From contig BAAHQB010000400.1 in assembly GCA_054601695.1 (NCBI GenBank), positions 62,001-126,000 on the forward strand: 64,000 nucleotides of DNA. The letters are read 5' to 3'. This DNA comes from Amorphochlora amoebiformis. Taxonomy: Eukaryota > Cercozoa > Chlorarachniophyceae. The position numbers and the translations under genes are program-made. Positions 63,905-64,000 of this stretch are shown here, in pieces; positions within the stretch are counted from its first letter, which is position 1, and each line of letters opens with the position of its first letter. The notes below the pieces were generated by a model. The model had not been told where the DNA came from. It ran no database searches and saw only the letters and a program-made list of their open reading frames with translations.

Positions 63905-64000
63905 GCATATGTATACATGTAAGATATATAACCACATCTATATTATATTTAGCATATATATTATATGTATATATATATGTATATACATATATATATATAT
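63189..64000. other. Right end: (TA)n with small islands, no further exon supported
   Basis: After the last ABCA-like exon the sequence is (TA)n with the two exon-edge copies listed above and one further island at 63570-63612 (atcgcaaatccactcaaccc, gtccacagttccatgtcaga). That island could begin an exon (ccacag|TTCCATGTC, phase 0) but is too short to judge. Confidence 0.4.

Overview
This is nuclear DNA of a microbial eukaryote. The genes are interrupted by canonical GT-AG introns, exons of fairly balanced GC content sit in a sea of (TA)n microsatellite, and arrays of the telomere-type repeat TTAGGG/CCCTAA occur internally. The proteins (TRAPP subunit, GT32 glycosyltransferases, ABCA-type transporter, RING protein, and a very large DUF3638-like protein of a kind I associate with protists) fit an alga-like or other SAR-type protist. 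The lineage is inference with low confidence. Nearly all long open frames in the window are [10 protein letters not shown] translations of (TA)n and are not genes.

Layout. (1) Minus strand, from 27240 leftwards past the left edge: one giant gene. I joined 32 exons by reading frame. Each splice phase closes, giving 8,702 coding nt (about 2,900 aa), and the 3' end is outside the window. It starts with two SH3 domains and an Ala/Glu coiled coil and ends, in view, in a DUF3638-like core with an MGGGKT P-loop. (2) 27241-27502: short AT-microsatellite-free divergent promoter. (3) 27503-27913 plus: intact single-exon TRAPPC2/sedlin. (4) 30698-32871 and 36174-38322 plus: two four-exon GT32-like glycosyltransferase paralogues from a segmental tandem duplication, with a decayed unrecognised gene between them (34.9-35.8 kb, minus). 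(5) 55502-42224 minus: a 14-exon RING-finger gene, 267 aa spread over 13.3 kb. (6) 57222-63188 plus, open at both ends: ten exons of an ABCA-like transporter (first membrane helix and start of the large extracytoplasmic loop).

The unusual biology is in the introns. They consist almost wholly of simple repeats: (TA)n, (CT)n or (CCCTAA)n. These repeats often supply the splice sites themselves (GTATATA...TATATAG; one 75-nt intron reads exactly GT + twelve CCCTAA + G). Telomere-type arrays sit against splice sites in genes on both strands, nearly always with CCCTAA on the sense strand. A second pattern recurs at many exons: a fragment containing the exon's edge plus its splice site is repeated one to six times inside the adjoining intron, separated by (TA)n. 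Donor-edge copies lie downstream and acceptor-edge copies upstream. Together these suggest introns born and enlarged by simple-repeat growth and repeated tandem duplication of exon-intron borders. The GT32 pair, identical in exon structure but different in intron length, gives an internal comparison.

All gene models are manual frame-joins made without transcript data. Exon edges set by matching phases plus family similarity are strong. Those of the RING 5' exon, the RING 3' terminal exon and some microexons are weaker.
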